A DNA stretch of 53,409 nucleotides, taken from positions 114,170-167,578 of the forward strand of contig NZ_AOJH01000027.1 of NCBI RefSeq assembly GCF_000337355.1, written 5' to 3'. The translations under genes were made by a program, and so were the position numbers. The notes below the pieces were generated by a model that was not told the DNA's origin, did not search any database, and saw only the letters and a list, made by a program, of their open reading frames with translations. Shown here one piece after another: positions 21,971 to 30,270 of this stretch; the stretch's first letter is position 1; each line of letters starts with the position of its first letter. This DNA comes from Halorubrum kocurii JCM 14978. GTDB lineage: Archaea; Halobacteriota; Halobacteria; Halobacteriales; Haloferacaceae.

Positions 21971-22558
21971 CTACGTGCGTTCGGCGTGCGCGCTCGACGC
22001 AAGCGCCCCGAGGCCGACGGCCAGCGCGGTGATCGCGGTGACCCGCGGCGTGGCGGGGATCGATTCGGCGACGAGGTACGGCTCGATCCCGAGGGCTACC
22101 AGCCGCCCGACCGCGTTCGTTCCCCAGTGGCCGCTCGCGAGGAGGACGCCGCCCGAGGCGATTCCCAGCGTCCCGGTGACGAACCCGAACCCCGAGGACG
22201 CGTCCTCCGCGGCGATCAGCGTCCACACCCGCGACTCGGGCGGGTCGGGGTGTCGTTCGACGTACAGCGCGACGACGGTGAGCCCGATGCTCGCGATCGC
22301 CAGGGCCCCGACACCGATGAGCACGGCCGCCGCGGCGCCGAGGCGGGTCGTCGCCGGGTCCCCGACGAAGTACGCCTCTCGGACGGGCGCCGGGAGCGTC
22401 GCCGCTATCGGGCCGACGAGCGCCGCCGACAGCCCGATGACACCGCACCAGCGGAGCTTGGTCCCGACGGAGAGCGGGACGATGACGTGTTTCGACCGCA
22501 GGAGGTCGTACCGAGTCCGCTCACCGGGGTCGACGAACGGCTCCGTGTTCTCGGGCAT
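21971..22558 (-). CDS. Haloarchaeal multi-pass membrane protein, unknown function
   Basis: A 195-residue protein with an N-terminal soluble stretch (PGERTRYDLLRSKHVIVPLSVGTKLRW) and about five hydrophobic helices (near residues 38-56, 75-100, 122-140, 145-160, 170-188). Short loops carry few charges and there are no motifs for transport or catalysis. It lies on the opposite strand between the dephospho-CoA kinase and S24e genes, interrupting an otherwise collinear conserved cluster, so it is likely a later insertion into that neighbourhood. I do not recognise a family. Confidence 0.65.
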   Translation of the reverse strand: MPENTEPFVDPGERTRYDLLRSKHVIVPLSVGTKLRWCGVIGLSAALVGPIAATLPAPVREAYFVGDPATTRLGAAAAVLIGVGALAIASIGLTVVALYVERHPDPPESRVWTLIAAEDASSGFGFVTGTLGIASGGVLLASGHWGTNAVGRLVALGIEPYLVAESIPATPRVTAITALAVGLGALASSAHAERT

Positions 22559-22717
22559 CCCGTGAGGGTTCGTCTCGGTCGAACTAAACCGTGTCTCCGG
22601 TGGACGGCTGGCGGGCCGGGTCGTCTCGGATCACGGGCGTGAGGGGAGCGATTCCGGCCTCACCCCCGCTTCGAAATCCTTTTACAGCTTTCGAGGGGAT
22701 ATACGCCTAACTGAACC

Positions 22718-23026
22718 ATGGACGTCGATATCATCTCCGAGGAGGAGAACCCGATGTTGCACCGCACGGACATCCGATTCGAGACGACTCACGAGGAGGC
22801 GACGCCCTCCCGTCTCTCGGTCCGCGACTCGCTCGCGGCCAAGCTCGACAAGGCCTCCGAGGAGGTCGTCGTCCACGAGCTGGACACGAAGTTCGGCATG
22901 CGCAAGACGGTCGGCTACGCGAAGGTGTACGACAGCGCGGAGGACGCGCTCGACGTCGAACAGGAGTACATGCTCGACCGCAACAAGATCGGCGGCGAGG
23001 GCGACGCTGACGCCGAGGAAGCCTAA
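22718..23026 (+). CDS. rps24e: Ribosomal protein S24e
   Basis: A 102-residue protein with the S24e signature: N-terminal beta strand MDVDIISEEENPMLHRTDI, then SRLSVRDSLAAKL and the C-terminal FGMRKTVGYAKVYDS plus an acidic tail. It is a small-subunit ribosomal protein of archaea and eukaryotes. A TATA-like CTTTTACA (22679-22686) lies about 35 bp upstream. The next gene, Kae1-Bud32, begins 10 bp after its stop; the S27ae gene often found here in archaea is missing from this interval. Confidence 0.95.
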   Translation: MDVDIISEEENPMLHRTDIRFETTHEEATPSRLSVRDSLAAKLDKASEEVVVHELDTKFGMRKTVGYAKVYDSAEDALDVEQEYMLDRNKIGGEGDADAEEA

Positions 23027-23036
23027 CGCCCGCTAA

Positions 23037-24785
23037 ATGCGCGTTCTCGGCATCGAGGGAACCGCGTGGTGCGCGAGTGCCGCCCTGTACGACGCCGAGA
23101 CCGACTCCGTTCTCATCGAATCGAACCCGTACGAGCCGGACAGCGGCGGCATTCACCCGCGAGAAGCCGCCGAGCACATGTCCGAGGCGATCCCGGAGGT
23201 CGTCGACGCCGTTCTCACCGCGGCTGAGGACCGACACGGTCCCGACGCGATCGACGCGGTCGCCTTCTCAAAGGGCCCGGGACTCGGCCCGTGTCTCCGC
23301 ATCGTCGGCACCGCCGCCCGATCCCTTGCGGGGGCGCTCGACGTGCCGCTCGTCGGCGTCAACCACATGGTCGCGCACTTAGAGATCGGTCGCCACCGGT
23401 CCGGTTTCGAGAACCCGGTGTGTCTGAACGCCTCCGGTGCGAACGCCCACCTGCTCGGGTACCACGGCGGACGCTACCGCGTGCTCGGGGAGACGATGGA
23501 CGCCGGCGTCGGCAACGCGATCGACAAGTTCACCCGCCACGTCGGCTGGGACCACCCCGGCGGGCCGAAGGTCGAAGCTGCGGCGCGACGGTACGCGGCG
23601 GGGAGCGACGGCCCGGACGACCTCCTCGATCTCCCGTACGTCGTCAAGGGGATGGACTTCTCCTTTTCCGGGATCAGCTCCGCGGCGAACGACGCCTCCG
23701 ACGACGGGGTCCCCGTCGAGGAGATCTGCTTTTCCCTGCAAGAACACGTGTTCGCGATGCTGACGGAGGTCGCCGAGCGCGCCCTCTCGTTGACGGGCGC
23801 CGCCGAACTCGTGTTGGGGGGCGGCGTCGCGCAGAACGACCGCCTCCGCGAGATGCTCGGATCGATGTGCGCGGCCCGCGGCGCGGAGTTCCACGCCCCG
23901 GAGCCGCGGTTCCTCCGCGACAACGCCGGGATGATAGCCGTGTTGGGCGCGAAGATGGCGGCGGCGGGCGACACGCTCCCGATTCCGGAGTCCGCGATCG
24001 ACCCGAACTTCCGCCCGGATCAGGTGCCCGTGACGTGGCGGAGCGGCGAGTCGGTCGTCCGCGGTCGTGCCGCCGGAGCGGGCGGCGACGAGACGGACGC
24101 CGACCGCCGGGGCGCCGAGGCGACGGTAGAAGTCCTCGCAGGCGGCGGACGCGGAGACGGCGACGACGAGGTGAGCGCCCCCGACGCCGGCCGTCGCGTG
24201 ATCAAGCGCCGCGTCCCGAAGGCGTACCGTCATCCGGTGCTCGACCGGACGCTCAGGCGCGACCGGACCGTCGCCGAGGCCCGGCTGACGAGCGAGGCGC
24301 GCCGGGCGGGCGTGCCGACGCCGCTGGTGTACGACGCGGACGTGCCGAACGCGACGCTGACACTCCAGCACGTCGGCGACCGCGACCTCGCCGCGGCCCT
24401 CGAGGGGGGGACCGGCCGCGCGGCGTCGGTGGGCCGTCACCTCGCCCGGCTCCACGCCGCGGGGATCGTTCACGGCGACCCGACCACGCGCAACGTGCGA
24501 GTGGCGTCGGAGACGACCGGTGAGGGGTCGACACCACCCGAGAGCGAGGCGCGCGAGGAGACCGCCGCCGACCGAACCGCACTCATCGACTTCGGGCTCG
24601 CCTACCACTCCGGCCACGTCGAGGACCACGCGATGGACCTGCACGTGTTCGAGGGGTCGGTCCGCGCGACCGCGGCCGACCCGGAGCCGCTGATCGAGGC
24701 GTTCGAGGCCGGGTACGCGGCCGTCGGCGACGACGACGTCCTCGACCGGCTCCGCGACGTGCGGGGGCGTGGGCGGTACCGGTGA
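23037..24785 (+). CDS. kae1-bud32: Kae1-Bud32 fusion (tRNA t6A synthase subunit plus kinase)
   Basis: A 582-residue fusion. Residues 1-330 are Kae1/TsaD with metal-binding His110 and His114 (NHMVAHLE), the ASGANAHLL patch and the ATP-binding GGGVAQNDRL. After a variable Gly/Asp-rich linker (about 335-385) the Bud32 kinase follows: a reduced N-lobe with IKRRVPKAYRHP, catalytic loop IVHGDPTTRN and metal-binding DFGLA. The KEOPS complex transfers threonylcarbamoyl to adenosine 37 of ANN-decoding tRNAs; Bud32 ATPase activity supports it. Fusion of the two is known in haloarchaea and some methanogens. It is in one unit with rps24e (10 bp apart). Confidence 0.96.
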   Translation: MRVLGIEGTAWCASAALYDAETDSVLIESNPYEPDSGGIHPREAAEHMSEAIPEVVDAVLTAAEDRHGPDAIDAVAFSKGPGLGPCLRIVGTAARSLAGALDVPLVGVNHMVAHLEIGRHRSGFENPVCLNASGANAHLLGYHGGRYRVLGETMDAGVGNAIDKFTRHVGWDHPGGPKVEAAARRYAAGSDGPDDLLDLPYVVKGMDFSFSGISSAANDASDDGVPVEEICFSLQEHVFAMLTEVAERALSLTGAAELVLGGGVAQNDRLREMLGSMCAARGAEFHAPEPRFLRDNAGMIAVLGAKMAAAGDTLPIPESAIDPNFRPDQVPVTWRSGESVVRGRAAGAGGDETDADRRGAEATVEVLAGGGRGDGDDEVSAPDAGRRVIKRRVPKAYRHPVLDRTLRRDRTVAEARLTSEARRAGVPTPLVYDADVPNATLTLQHVGDRDLAAALEGGTGRAASVGRHLARLHAAGIVHGDPTTRNVRVASETTGEGSTPPESEAREETAADRTALIDFGLAYHSGHVEDHAMDLHVFEGSVRATAADPEPLIEAFEAGYAAVGDDDVLDRLRDVRGRGRYR

Positions 24786-24877
24786 GTCGTCGGACCGGAG
24801 CCGGCCGAGGCGCCGGTGGTTCTCAGGCGGCGCCGAGCGGCGCCACGCTTTATATCCCCGGCGAGTGATGTACCGGT

Positions 24878-25171
24878 ATGGCAGACAAACCGTCTTCGGG
24901 AGAGATCCTCGGGATCCCGTACAACTTCGAGCGGCCGAGCCTCGGCCGGCTGCTCTCGTCGTACTGGCAGCCCGGCAAGGGAATGCTGGTGGAGAAGCCG
25001 TTTGGCATCGGCTACACGCTGAATCTCGCGAACTGGCGGTCGTGGATCGTCCTCGCCGTCGCCGGCGGGCTCTACTACCAGCAGACGCAGTCGGCCGGGG
25101 CCGTTGACGCGTCCGACGACGAGGCGGACGCGAGCGACGAACCGGTCGAAGTGATCGTCGACGACGACTGA
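24878..25171 (+). CDS. DUF5808-like small membrane-associated protein
   Basis: A 97-residue protein with a conserved-looking soluble part (GIPYNFERPSLGRLLSSYWQ, then VEKPFGIGYTLNLANWRSW), one hydrophobic segment (about 60-72, WIVLAVAGGLYY) and an acidic disordered tail. It closely resembles a haloarchaeal family I recall as DUF5808. TATA CTTTATAT at 24848-24855 sits 26 bp before the ATG, predicting a leaderless monocistronic mRNA. Function unknown. Confidence 0.75.
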   Translation: MADKPSSGEILGIPYNFERPSLGRLLSSYWQPGKGMLVEKPFGIGYTLNLANWRSWIVLAVAGGLYYQQTQSAGAVDASDDEADASDEPVEVIVDDD

Positions 25172-25240
25172 CCGCCGTCGGGGGCGGTCGGCTCCCGCTG
25201 CCGCGCCTCGATTTTCAATCGCGATTCCGGGACGGATTCT

Positions 25241-25248
25241 TTTAAATA
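25241..25248 (+). promoter_or_regulatory. TATA box of the 44-residue CxC protein
   Basis: TTTAAATA, an almost ideal haloarchaeal TATA element, is centred 26-27 bp before the ATG at 25271 and supports translation of this short gene from a leaderless message. Confidence 0.7.
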
Positions 25249-25270
25249 CTAGAACGACATACCGCAAGTA

Positions 25271-25405
25271 ATGAAAGTTCAGTTCGAGTGCTCGTGTTCG
25301 GAGGAGATCTCCGAGTTCACCCGCGGGGAAGCGAGCCGCGGGGTCCACGTCGAATGCGGCAACTGCGGCGCGGTGTACGCGGTGACGATCACGGAGCTCG
25401 ACTAG
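25271..25405 (+). CDS. 44-residue zinc-ribbon-like protein
   Basis: A very short gene from ATG 25271 to TAG 25405. The product has two cysteine pairs, CSC (residues 7, 9) and CGNC (29, 32), flanked by beta-prone segments, so it probably folds around one zinc ion. Its own strong TATA box, high third-position GC and clean stop argue that it is real. The last 17 bp overlap the 3' end of the convergent histidine-kinase gene. Function is unknown; similarly tiny zinc proteins are common and often regulatory in Haloferax. Confidence 0.68.
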   Translation: MKVQFECSCSEEISEFTRGEASRGVHVECGNCGAVYAVTITELD

Positions 25406-26393
25406 CGTCGCGCCCCGGATCGCGCTCCCCTGTCGTCACCGGGTCCCCCGTTCCGAACCCGCTTTGCGCCTCGTCCTCGACGCCTTCCGCCGGTGCTGTC
25501 GGGCCGTCGGCCGACTCGAACCGGAGCCGGACCGTCGTTCCGTCGTCGGTCGTCTCGAATCCCACCGTTCCGCCCTGCGTCTCGCACATCCACTTGACGA
25601 GCCACAACCCGATGCTGCTCGCGTGCGACAGCGGCGTCTCCTCCTCGGCGCGCAACACCGCCCGCTCGTCGTCGGGGATCCCCGGTCCGTTGTCGCGGAC
25701 CTCCAGACAGGCCGTCGACCCGTTCTCCGTGACGCGGGCGTCGACCCGACGCACGGACTCGTCGTTGTGGGTGACGGCGTTGTCGAATACCTCTCGGATC
25801 GGGTACTGGATCGACTCGTCCGCGCGGACCCACGCCTCGGCGGGCGCGTCGACGGTGAGCGCGACGTCCGCGCGGTCGACGCCCGCGGCCGCCTCGCGGA
25901 CCGCGTCGACGAGGTTGATCCGCCCGCTCGGCGGGGCCGGCGACGCGTCCTCGATGACGCGCAGCTTCTCGCTGATCTCGACCACGTCGTCGGTCGTCTC
26001 CCGGATCGTGTCCAGGCACTCCTGCCCCCGCTCGTCGTCGATCCGGTCGGCGAGCAGGTCCGTGTACCCCTGAATGACGTTGAGGTCGTTCCGCACGTTG
26101 TGCCGGAACACCCGGCTTAACACCTGCAGCTGCTGGTTCGACGTCTCGAGTTCGCTCTGGGCGGTGAGCGCGCGGCGCCGCTGGTAGGCCGTCGCGCCGT
26201 AGACGACCAGCGACGAGGCGAGGACGACGACCCAGCCGCCGACGGCGTCGACCGGCGACCACTCCGGGAGCGACCCGACCGCCGACGCGACCGCGAGGTC
26301 GACCGCGACGACAAAAAACGCTCCCACGCAGAGGTACGCGACCGCGAGCTCTCGCGGGGAGCGACCGAAGACGGAGTCGGATTCTAATTTCAT
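25389..26393 (-). CDS. Membrane-bound sensor histidine kinase
   Basis: A 334-residue kinase with two N-terminal membrane helices (about 14-40 and 50-68), a short coiled-coil linker (75-93) and a kinase core. The H-box is VFRHNVRNDLNVI with phospho-acceptor His98, a form common in haloarchaeal kinases. The ATP-binding domain shows an N-box (VFDNAVTHND), DNGPGIPDDE and IGLWLVKW. There is no separate sensor domain, so the stimulus may be sensed by the membrane helices. No response-regulator gene is adjacent. A perfect inverted repeat lies upstream. The 3' end overlaps the convergent 44-residue gene. Confidence 0.88.
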   Translation of the reverse strand: MKLESDSVFGRSPRELAVAYLCVGAFFVVAVDLAVASAVGSLPEWSPVDAVGGWVVVLASSLVVYGATAYQRRRALTAQSELETSNQQLQVLSRVFRHNVRNDLNVIQGYTDLLADRIDDERGQECLDTIRETTDDVVEISEKLRVIEDASPAPPSGRINLVDAVREAAAGVDRADVALTVDAPAEAWVRADESIQYPIREVFDNAVTHNDESVRRVDARVTENGSTACLEVRDNGPGIPDDERAVLRAEEETPLSHASSIGLWLVKWMCETQGGTVGFETTDDGTTVRLRFESADGPTAPAEGVEDEAQSGFGTGDPVTTGERDPGRDASRAP

Positions 26394-26413
26394 TTATATT
26401 TTACTAAACCTCA

Positions 26414-26426
26414 GGTGACTGTCACC
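26414..26426. promoter_or_regulatory. Perfect palindrome upstream of the histidine kinase
   Basis: GGTGAC-T-GTCACC is a perfect 6-1-6 inverted repeat 21-33 bp before the kinase start, in the 75-bp spacer. TATA-like elements lie on either side (minus-strand GGTTTAG at about 26404-26410 and GGTTTAAG at about 26452-26459). Its promoter position suggests a repressor or activator site. Confidence 0.5.
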
Positions 26427-26468
26427 GTAAGCAACCACTCTCCGCCCCGACTTAAACCTTGACTCGAA

Positions 26469-26759
26469 TTACCACGCCTTACACTCTGGACAGACGCGGT
26501 CGCCGTCGTCGAGCCAGCGGCGCTCGGCGCGTTCGCCGCACCGCTCGCAGTCGGCGCCGTTGGCGGTCCACGTCGCCGTCGACGTCGCGGGCGTCGGAGC
26601 GTCGGTGTCAGCGGCGTCGGTGTCAGCGGCGTCGGTATCGGCGGAATCGCTGCCCTCGGAATCGGCGTCCGGGGCGTCGCCGGTCGCCCTCCCGGAATCG
26701 GCGTCCGCGGCGTCGCCGGTCGCCCTCCCGAACTCGTCGAGCGAGCGGTCCTCTGGCAT
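26469..26759 (-). CDS. Zinc-ribbon protein with repetitive acidic linker (DUF7573-like)
   Basis: A 96-residue protein: an N-terminal MPEDRSLDEF motif, a repetitive Ala/Asp/Ser linker, and a C-terminal zinc ribbon with CERCG and CPECK ending in Trp (residues 70-96). The linker consists of two copies of RATGDAxDADS and three of ADTDA, encoded by near-perfect DNA repeats, so its length probably varies among strains. Its ATG abuts the stop codon of lysS without a gap, so it is expressed with lysyl-tRNA synthetase. The zinc ribbon might bind RNA, but the function is unknown. Confidence 0.72.
   Translation of the reverse strand: MPEDRSLDEFGRATGDAADADSGRATGDAPDADSEGSDSADTDAADTDAADTDAPTPATSTATWTANGADCERCGERAERRWLDDGDRVCPECKAW
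26599..26730. repeat. In-gene tandem repeats (15 bp x3 and 36 bp x2)
   Basis: Three 15-bp units (26599-26613, 26614-26628, 26629-26643; the last diverged by two bases) encode the ADTDA repeats. Two 36-bp units (26659-26694, 26695-26730; one mismatch) encode the RATGDAxDADS repeats. All stay in frame, consistent with slippage in a disordered linker. Confidence 0.85.
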
Positions 26760-28499
26760 CTACGCCTCCCGGCGGAGCCGCGCCACGACGTACTCCCGCT
26801 CCAGTTCGCCGAGGAACTCGCCGAGCCGCGGGCCCTGCGTGTCGTCGAAGAAGAGCCGGTAGCCGGCGGCGAAGAAGTCGCTCACTTCCACGTCGTGTGC
26901 GCGCGCCGTCTCGTACATCTCCGACTGGATCGCCTCGCCGTCGTGGCCGGCCGCGACGAAGTCGGCGAGGTCGTCGAGCGCGGCCGCGACGGCGTCGTCG
27001 AAGTCGGCCTCGGGCAGGTCGGTCTGGAGCCGGTAGTCGTACTCGTTACCGGTGCGTTCGGCCCAGTTCCGCGCCTTCTCGACGCGGGCCAGCGCCGCCT
27101 CGACCGCCTCGTCGGAGGCGTCGACGGGGATGTGCCCCTCGTCGCGGGCGAGCCGCTCGCGGAACGCGGGGTCGTCGACCATCCCGAGGACGGCCGCGAA
27201 GGTGTACGGGAGCCGCACCGGCTTCTCCGCGGGCGGGTCGTCAGCGCGCCCGACGACGAACGGGTACGCGCGCTCGGCGAAGGCGGTCAGGTCCTCGTCG
27301 TCGACCTCGCCGAAGTACGCGCGCTCGAACCGGTCGAAGCGGTCGACGAGCTGGTCGAGCCGCTCGATGTCCAGGTCGCGTGCCTTCTTCGGGTGGAGCG
27401 CGAAGAAGTACCGGAGCACCGCGGGTTCGAGCAGTTCGAGCAGCTCGGGGACGGTGACGATGTTCCCGGCCGACGACGAGAGCGGTTCGCCGTTGAGGGT
27501 GAACCACTCGTACACCATCGGCACCGGCGGCTCGATCCCGAAGACGTTCCGGGCCACGTCGACGCCCGATGGCCACGACCCCTCCGCGTGGTCCTTCCCG
27601 AACGGCTCGAAGTCGACGCCGAGCACTTCCCACTGGCCGGGCCACTCCAGCCGCCACGGGAGCTTGCCCTCGTGGAACGTGGCGGTCCCCTCGTGGCCGC
27701 ACCCCTCGATGACCTCGTCGCCGACCTCCATGTCGGTGCAGACGTACTCGACGGTCTCGGCGTCGAGGTCGACGCTCGTCACCGTCTCCGTGATCTTCCC
27801 GCACTCGGCGCACACGGGGTTGAACGGGACGTACTCGCCGTCGACCTTGTCCTGATACTCCGAGAGCACCTCGCGGACGCCGTCGAGGTCCGAGAGGACG
27901 GTTCGCGTCGCGTCGTCGAAGGCGCCGTCGGCGTACAGCTCCGTGTTCGAGACCATCTCGACCGGAATCTCCAGCCGGTCGGCGTCGGTCTTCAGCAGGG
28001 CGGCGAAGTGGGCGGCGTACGACTCGCGCTCGCCGAACGGGTCCGGGATCGCGGTGTACGGCTTGCCGAGGTTCCGCCCGAGCGCGCCGGCGTCCACCTC
28101 GCCGAGCCCGACGATCTCCCCGTCGGCGTTCGCCAGCTTCCGCGGGAGCTTGCGGAGCGGGTCCTTGTCGTCGGAGGTGAACACCTGTCTGACCTCATGG
28201 CCGCGGTCGCGCAGGACTTCCGCGACGAAGTACCCCCGGATGATCTCGTTGAAGTTCCCGAGGTGCGCGACCCCGGAGGGGGAGACGCCGCCCTTGATCA
28301 CGATCGGCTCGTCGGGGTTGCGCGCCTCGATTTCGTCGGCGACCACGTCGGCCCAGAAGGCCCGGAACCGCTCGCCGTCGCCCTCGTCGTCGGCTCCCGC
28401 GGCGCCGTCCGCCTCCCGCGCCTGCTCCGAGAGGATGTGCGGAGAGTCGTCGGCCGGCGGGGAGCCGTCGCCGTCGGCGTCCGCGTCGTCGACGCTCAT
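26760..28499 (-). CDS. lysS: Lysyl-tRNA synthetase, class I
   Basis: A 579-residue class I LysRS. After an acidic disordered N-terminus (1-45) the Rossmann core shows the HIGH-equivalent SPSGVAHLGNF (about 73-83) and the KMSKS-equivalent LSSSAGNIVTV (about 340). A zinc-binding insertion with CAECG and CGHEG cysteines lies between them, and a helical anticodon-binding region ends the protein. It charges tRNA-Lys with lysine. The ATG at 28499 overlaps the stop of pyrH by 4 nt; the open frame upstream of it runs antisense-free only by GC bias and is excluded because it would duplicate the pyrH locus. Confidence 0.95.
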   Translation of the reverse strand: MSVDDADADGDGSPPADDSPHILSEQAREADGAAGADDEGDGERFRAFWADVVADEIEARNPDEPIVIKGGVSPSGVAHLGNFNEIIRGYFVAEVLRDRGHEVRQVFTSDDKDPLRKLPRKLANADGEIVGLGEVDAGALGRNLGKPYTAIPDPFGERESYAAHFAALLKTDADRLEIPVEMVSNTELYADGAFDDATRTVLSDLDGVREVLSEYQDKVDGEYVPFNPVCAECGKITETVTSVDLDAETVEYVCTDMEVGDEVIEGCGHEGTATFHEGKLPWRLEWPGQWEVLGVDFEPFGKDHAEGSWPSGVDVARNVFGIEPPVPMVYEWFTLNGEPLSSSAGNIVTVPELLELLEPAVLRYFFALHPKKARDLDIERLDQLVDRFDRFERAYFGEVDDEDLTAFAERAYPFVVGRADDPPAEKPVRLPYTFAAVLGMVDDPAFRERLARDEGHIPVDASDEAVEAALARVEKARNWAERTGNEYDYRLQTDLPEADFDDAVAAALDDLADFVAAGHDGEAIQSEMYETARAHDVEVSDFFAAGYRLFFDDTQGPRLGEFLGELEREYVVARLRREA

Positions 28500-29221
28500 G
28501 CGTCGCTCGCCCCCGTCCAGTAGGTCGGCTCGTCGCTTCCGCCGGGGACCACGTCGGTGCCGGTGTGCTCGCCGCGGAGCACGGCGTCGACGACCGCGCT
28601 CGGGTCGGTACCGTCGAGAACGATCGACCGGATACCCGCCCGGTCGATCAGCTTGGCCGCGAGCAGGTCGACGGGCGCCGACGCGCCCGCGTTCCGGCTC
28701 ATCGGGAGAACGACGTCGACGAGCTCCGCCGGCGACATCGACTCGAACTGGGTCGCGTCGTCGTCGGCGTTGGGGTCGGCGTCGTACACGCCGTCGGCGC
28801 TCGTCGCGTACACGAGCAGGTCCGCGTCGACCGACTCCGCGAACGCGGCGGCGACTGCGTCGGTGGTCTGCCCTGGCGTCACCCCGCCCATCACGGCGAC
28901 CTCCTCGCGGCGGAGGGCGGCGGCGGCCTCGTCGTATCCCGTCGCCGGCGAGAGGTTCGCGCTGCCGTCGAGCGCGGCTATCAGCAGCCGGGCGTTGAGC
29001 CGGGTCGTCCCGATACCGAGCTGGTCGAGCTCGACCTCGTTGGCGCCCAGGTCGCGCGCCGTCTCGATGTACTCGCGCGCGACGCCGCCCCCGCCGACGA
29101 CGACGCCGACCTCGCAGCCGTCGGTCGACAGCCGCTCGATCGCCTCGGCGTACGCGGCCACCCGGCCGGGGTCCAGATCGGGTGCGAGCACGCTCCCACC
29201 GATAGAAACGACGACTCTCAT
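28496..29221 (-). CDS. pyrH: UMP kinase (archaeal PyrH)
   Basis: A 241-residue amino-acid-kinase-fold enzyme. MRVVVSIGGSVLAPDL gives the N-terminal phosphate loop, VVVGGGGVAREYI the glycine-rich loop, and YATSADGVYDADPN the nucleotide-binding strand. It phosphorylates UMP to UDP in pyrimidine synthesis. The start ATG at 29221 follows a minus-strand TATA (CCTTAAGA, about 29245-29252) by 26 nt, so this is the leaderless first gene of the pyrH-lysS-zinc ribbon operon; lysS overlaps its stop by 4 nt. The last 25 residues are a halophile-type tail. Confidence 0.94.
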   Translation of the reverse strand: MRVVVSIGGSVLAPDLDPGRVAAYAEAIERLSTDGCEVGVVVGGGGVAREYIETARDLGANEVELDQLGIGTTRLNARLLIAALDGSANLSPATGYDEAAAALRREEVAVMGGVTPGQTTDAVAAAFAESVDADLLVYATSADGVYDADPNADDDATQFESMSPAELVDVVLPMSRNAGASAPVDLLAAKLIDRAGIRSIVLDGTDPSAVVDAVLRGEHTGTDVVPGGSDEPTYWTGASDA

Positions 29222-29385
29222 TACCGTCGAATATCCCTGTCGCGGTCTTAAGGATTATCAAGCGGGACAGGCGGTGACGGCGACGACGGCGGGTCGCCCC
29301 GGCGGGGACCGGCACGGCTCGGACGGGGGCGGTGAGTCCGGCTGCGCCGGGAAACCCCTAAGCCGCTCGCAGCCCGCTCTCGGGT

Positions 29386-30270
29386 ATGCAACCGATATCG
29401 ATCGTCGGCGCGGGAGCGACCGACCTCGCGGGGTCGCTCGCGAACCGGCTCGACGGGCGAGTGGCGGTCGTCGACTGCGGGGGAGGCGACGACGAGGGCG
29501 GCGACGTCCCCGGTCGGACGATCGGCTCCGAGACGACCGACGGGGGTGTCGCGGACGACCGGCGCGGATCCGGTGACGACGGAGGGCCGGCGACGGCCGC
29601 ACACACGACGATCGCGCTCGGCGCGGACGGCTCGTGGACGGGGCGCGGCCGCGTCGGCGGGCTCGACGACCTCCTCGACGGGCTCGCCCCGGACCACGAC
29701 TACCTCGTCGCTGTCGGCGAGTCTCGCCTGCGCGTGCCGACGGTCCTGCTCGGCGCGGACCCGGAGCGGTCGGACGTTCCCGGACCCGTCGTCACCGCCG
29801 CCGCCGCGCCCGACGAGGTCGACGTGGACCGACTCGTGGCGGACCTGGCCGACTCGGAGCCGTGGATCACCCGGGAGGCGCTCGTCCGGCGCGTGGAGGC
29901 GTCCGCGAACGCGGATCGCGCCGGAGCCGTCGCGACGTTCACCGGGCGCGTCCGCGCGCGAGACGCCCCGGGCGACGAGCTGACGACCCATCTCGCGTTC
30001 GAGAAGTACGAGGGGGTCGCCGCGGAGCGGATGGACGCCATCGCGACCGAGTTAGCGGAGCGCGACGGGGTGTTCGAGGTCCGGATGCACCACCGGACGG
30101 GCGTTATCGAGGCGGGCGAGGACATCGTGTTCGTCGTCGTCCTCGCGGGACACCGCCGGGAGGCGTTCCGGACCGTCGAGGACGGAATCGACCGGCTGAA
30201 AGACGAGGTGCCGATATTCAAGAAGGAGGCCACGGAGGCCGAGGAGTTCTGGGTCCACCGGCGGGAGTAG
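29386..30270 (+). CDS. moaE: MobB-like domain fused to molybdopterin synthase large subunit MoaE
   Basis: A 294-residue fusion. Residues 165-294 are MoaE: FTGRVRAR, THLAFEKYEG, MHHRTGVIEAGEDIVFVVV, HRREAF and the catalytic lysine region PIFKKE. MoaE with MoaD inserts sulfur into precursor Z to form molybdopterin. Residues 1-160 resemble MobB (GTP-binding adaptor of Mo-cofactor guanylation), but where MobB has a GxxxxGKT P-loop this protein has VGAGATDLAGSLANRL, and a long Gly/Asp-rich insertion follows, so nucleotide binding by the usual loop is unlikely. It is divergent from pyrH across a 164-bp spacer. MoaE assignment is firm; the N-terminal domain assignment is moderate. Confidence 0.88.
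   Translation: MQPISIVGAGATDLAGSLANRLDGRVAVVDCGGGDDEGGDVPGRTIGSETTDGGVADDRRGSGDDGGPATAAHTTIALGADGSWTGRGRVGGLDDLLDGLAPDHDYLVAVGESRLRVPTVLLGADPERSDVPGPVVTAAAAPDEVDVDRLVADLADSEPWITREALVRRVEASANADRAGAVATFTGRVRARDAPGDELTTHLAFEKYEGVAAERMDAIATELAERDGVFEVRMHHRTGVIEAGEDIVFVVVLAGHRREAFRTVEDGIDRLKDEVPIFKKEATEAEEFWVHRRE

Noticed and set aside
28500-29315. Upstream extension of lysyl-tRNA synthetase to 851 codons
   Set aside because: The extension overlaps the well-supported UMP kinase gene in another frame and has Arg/Gly-rich random composition.
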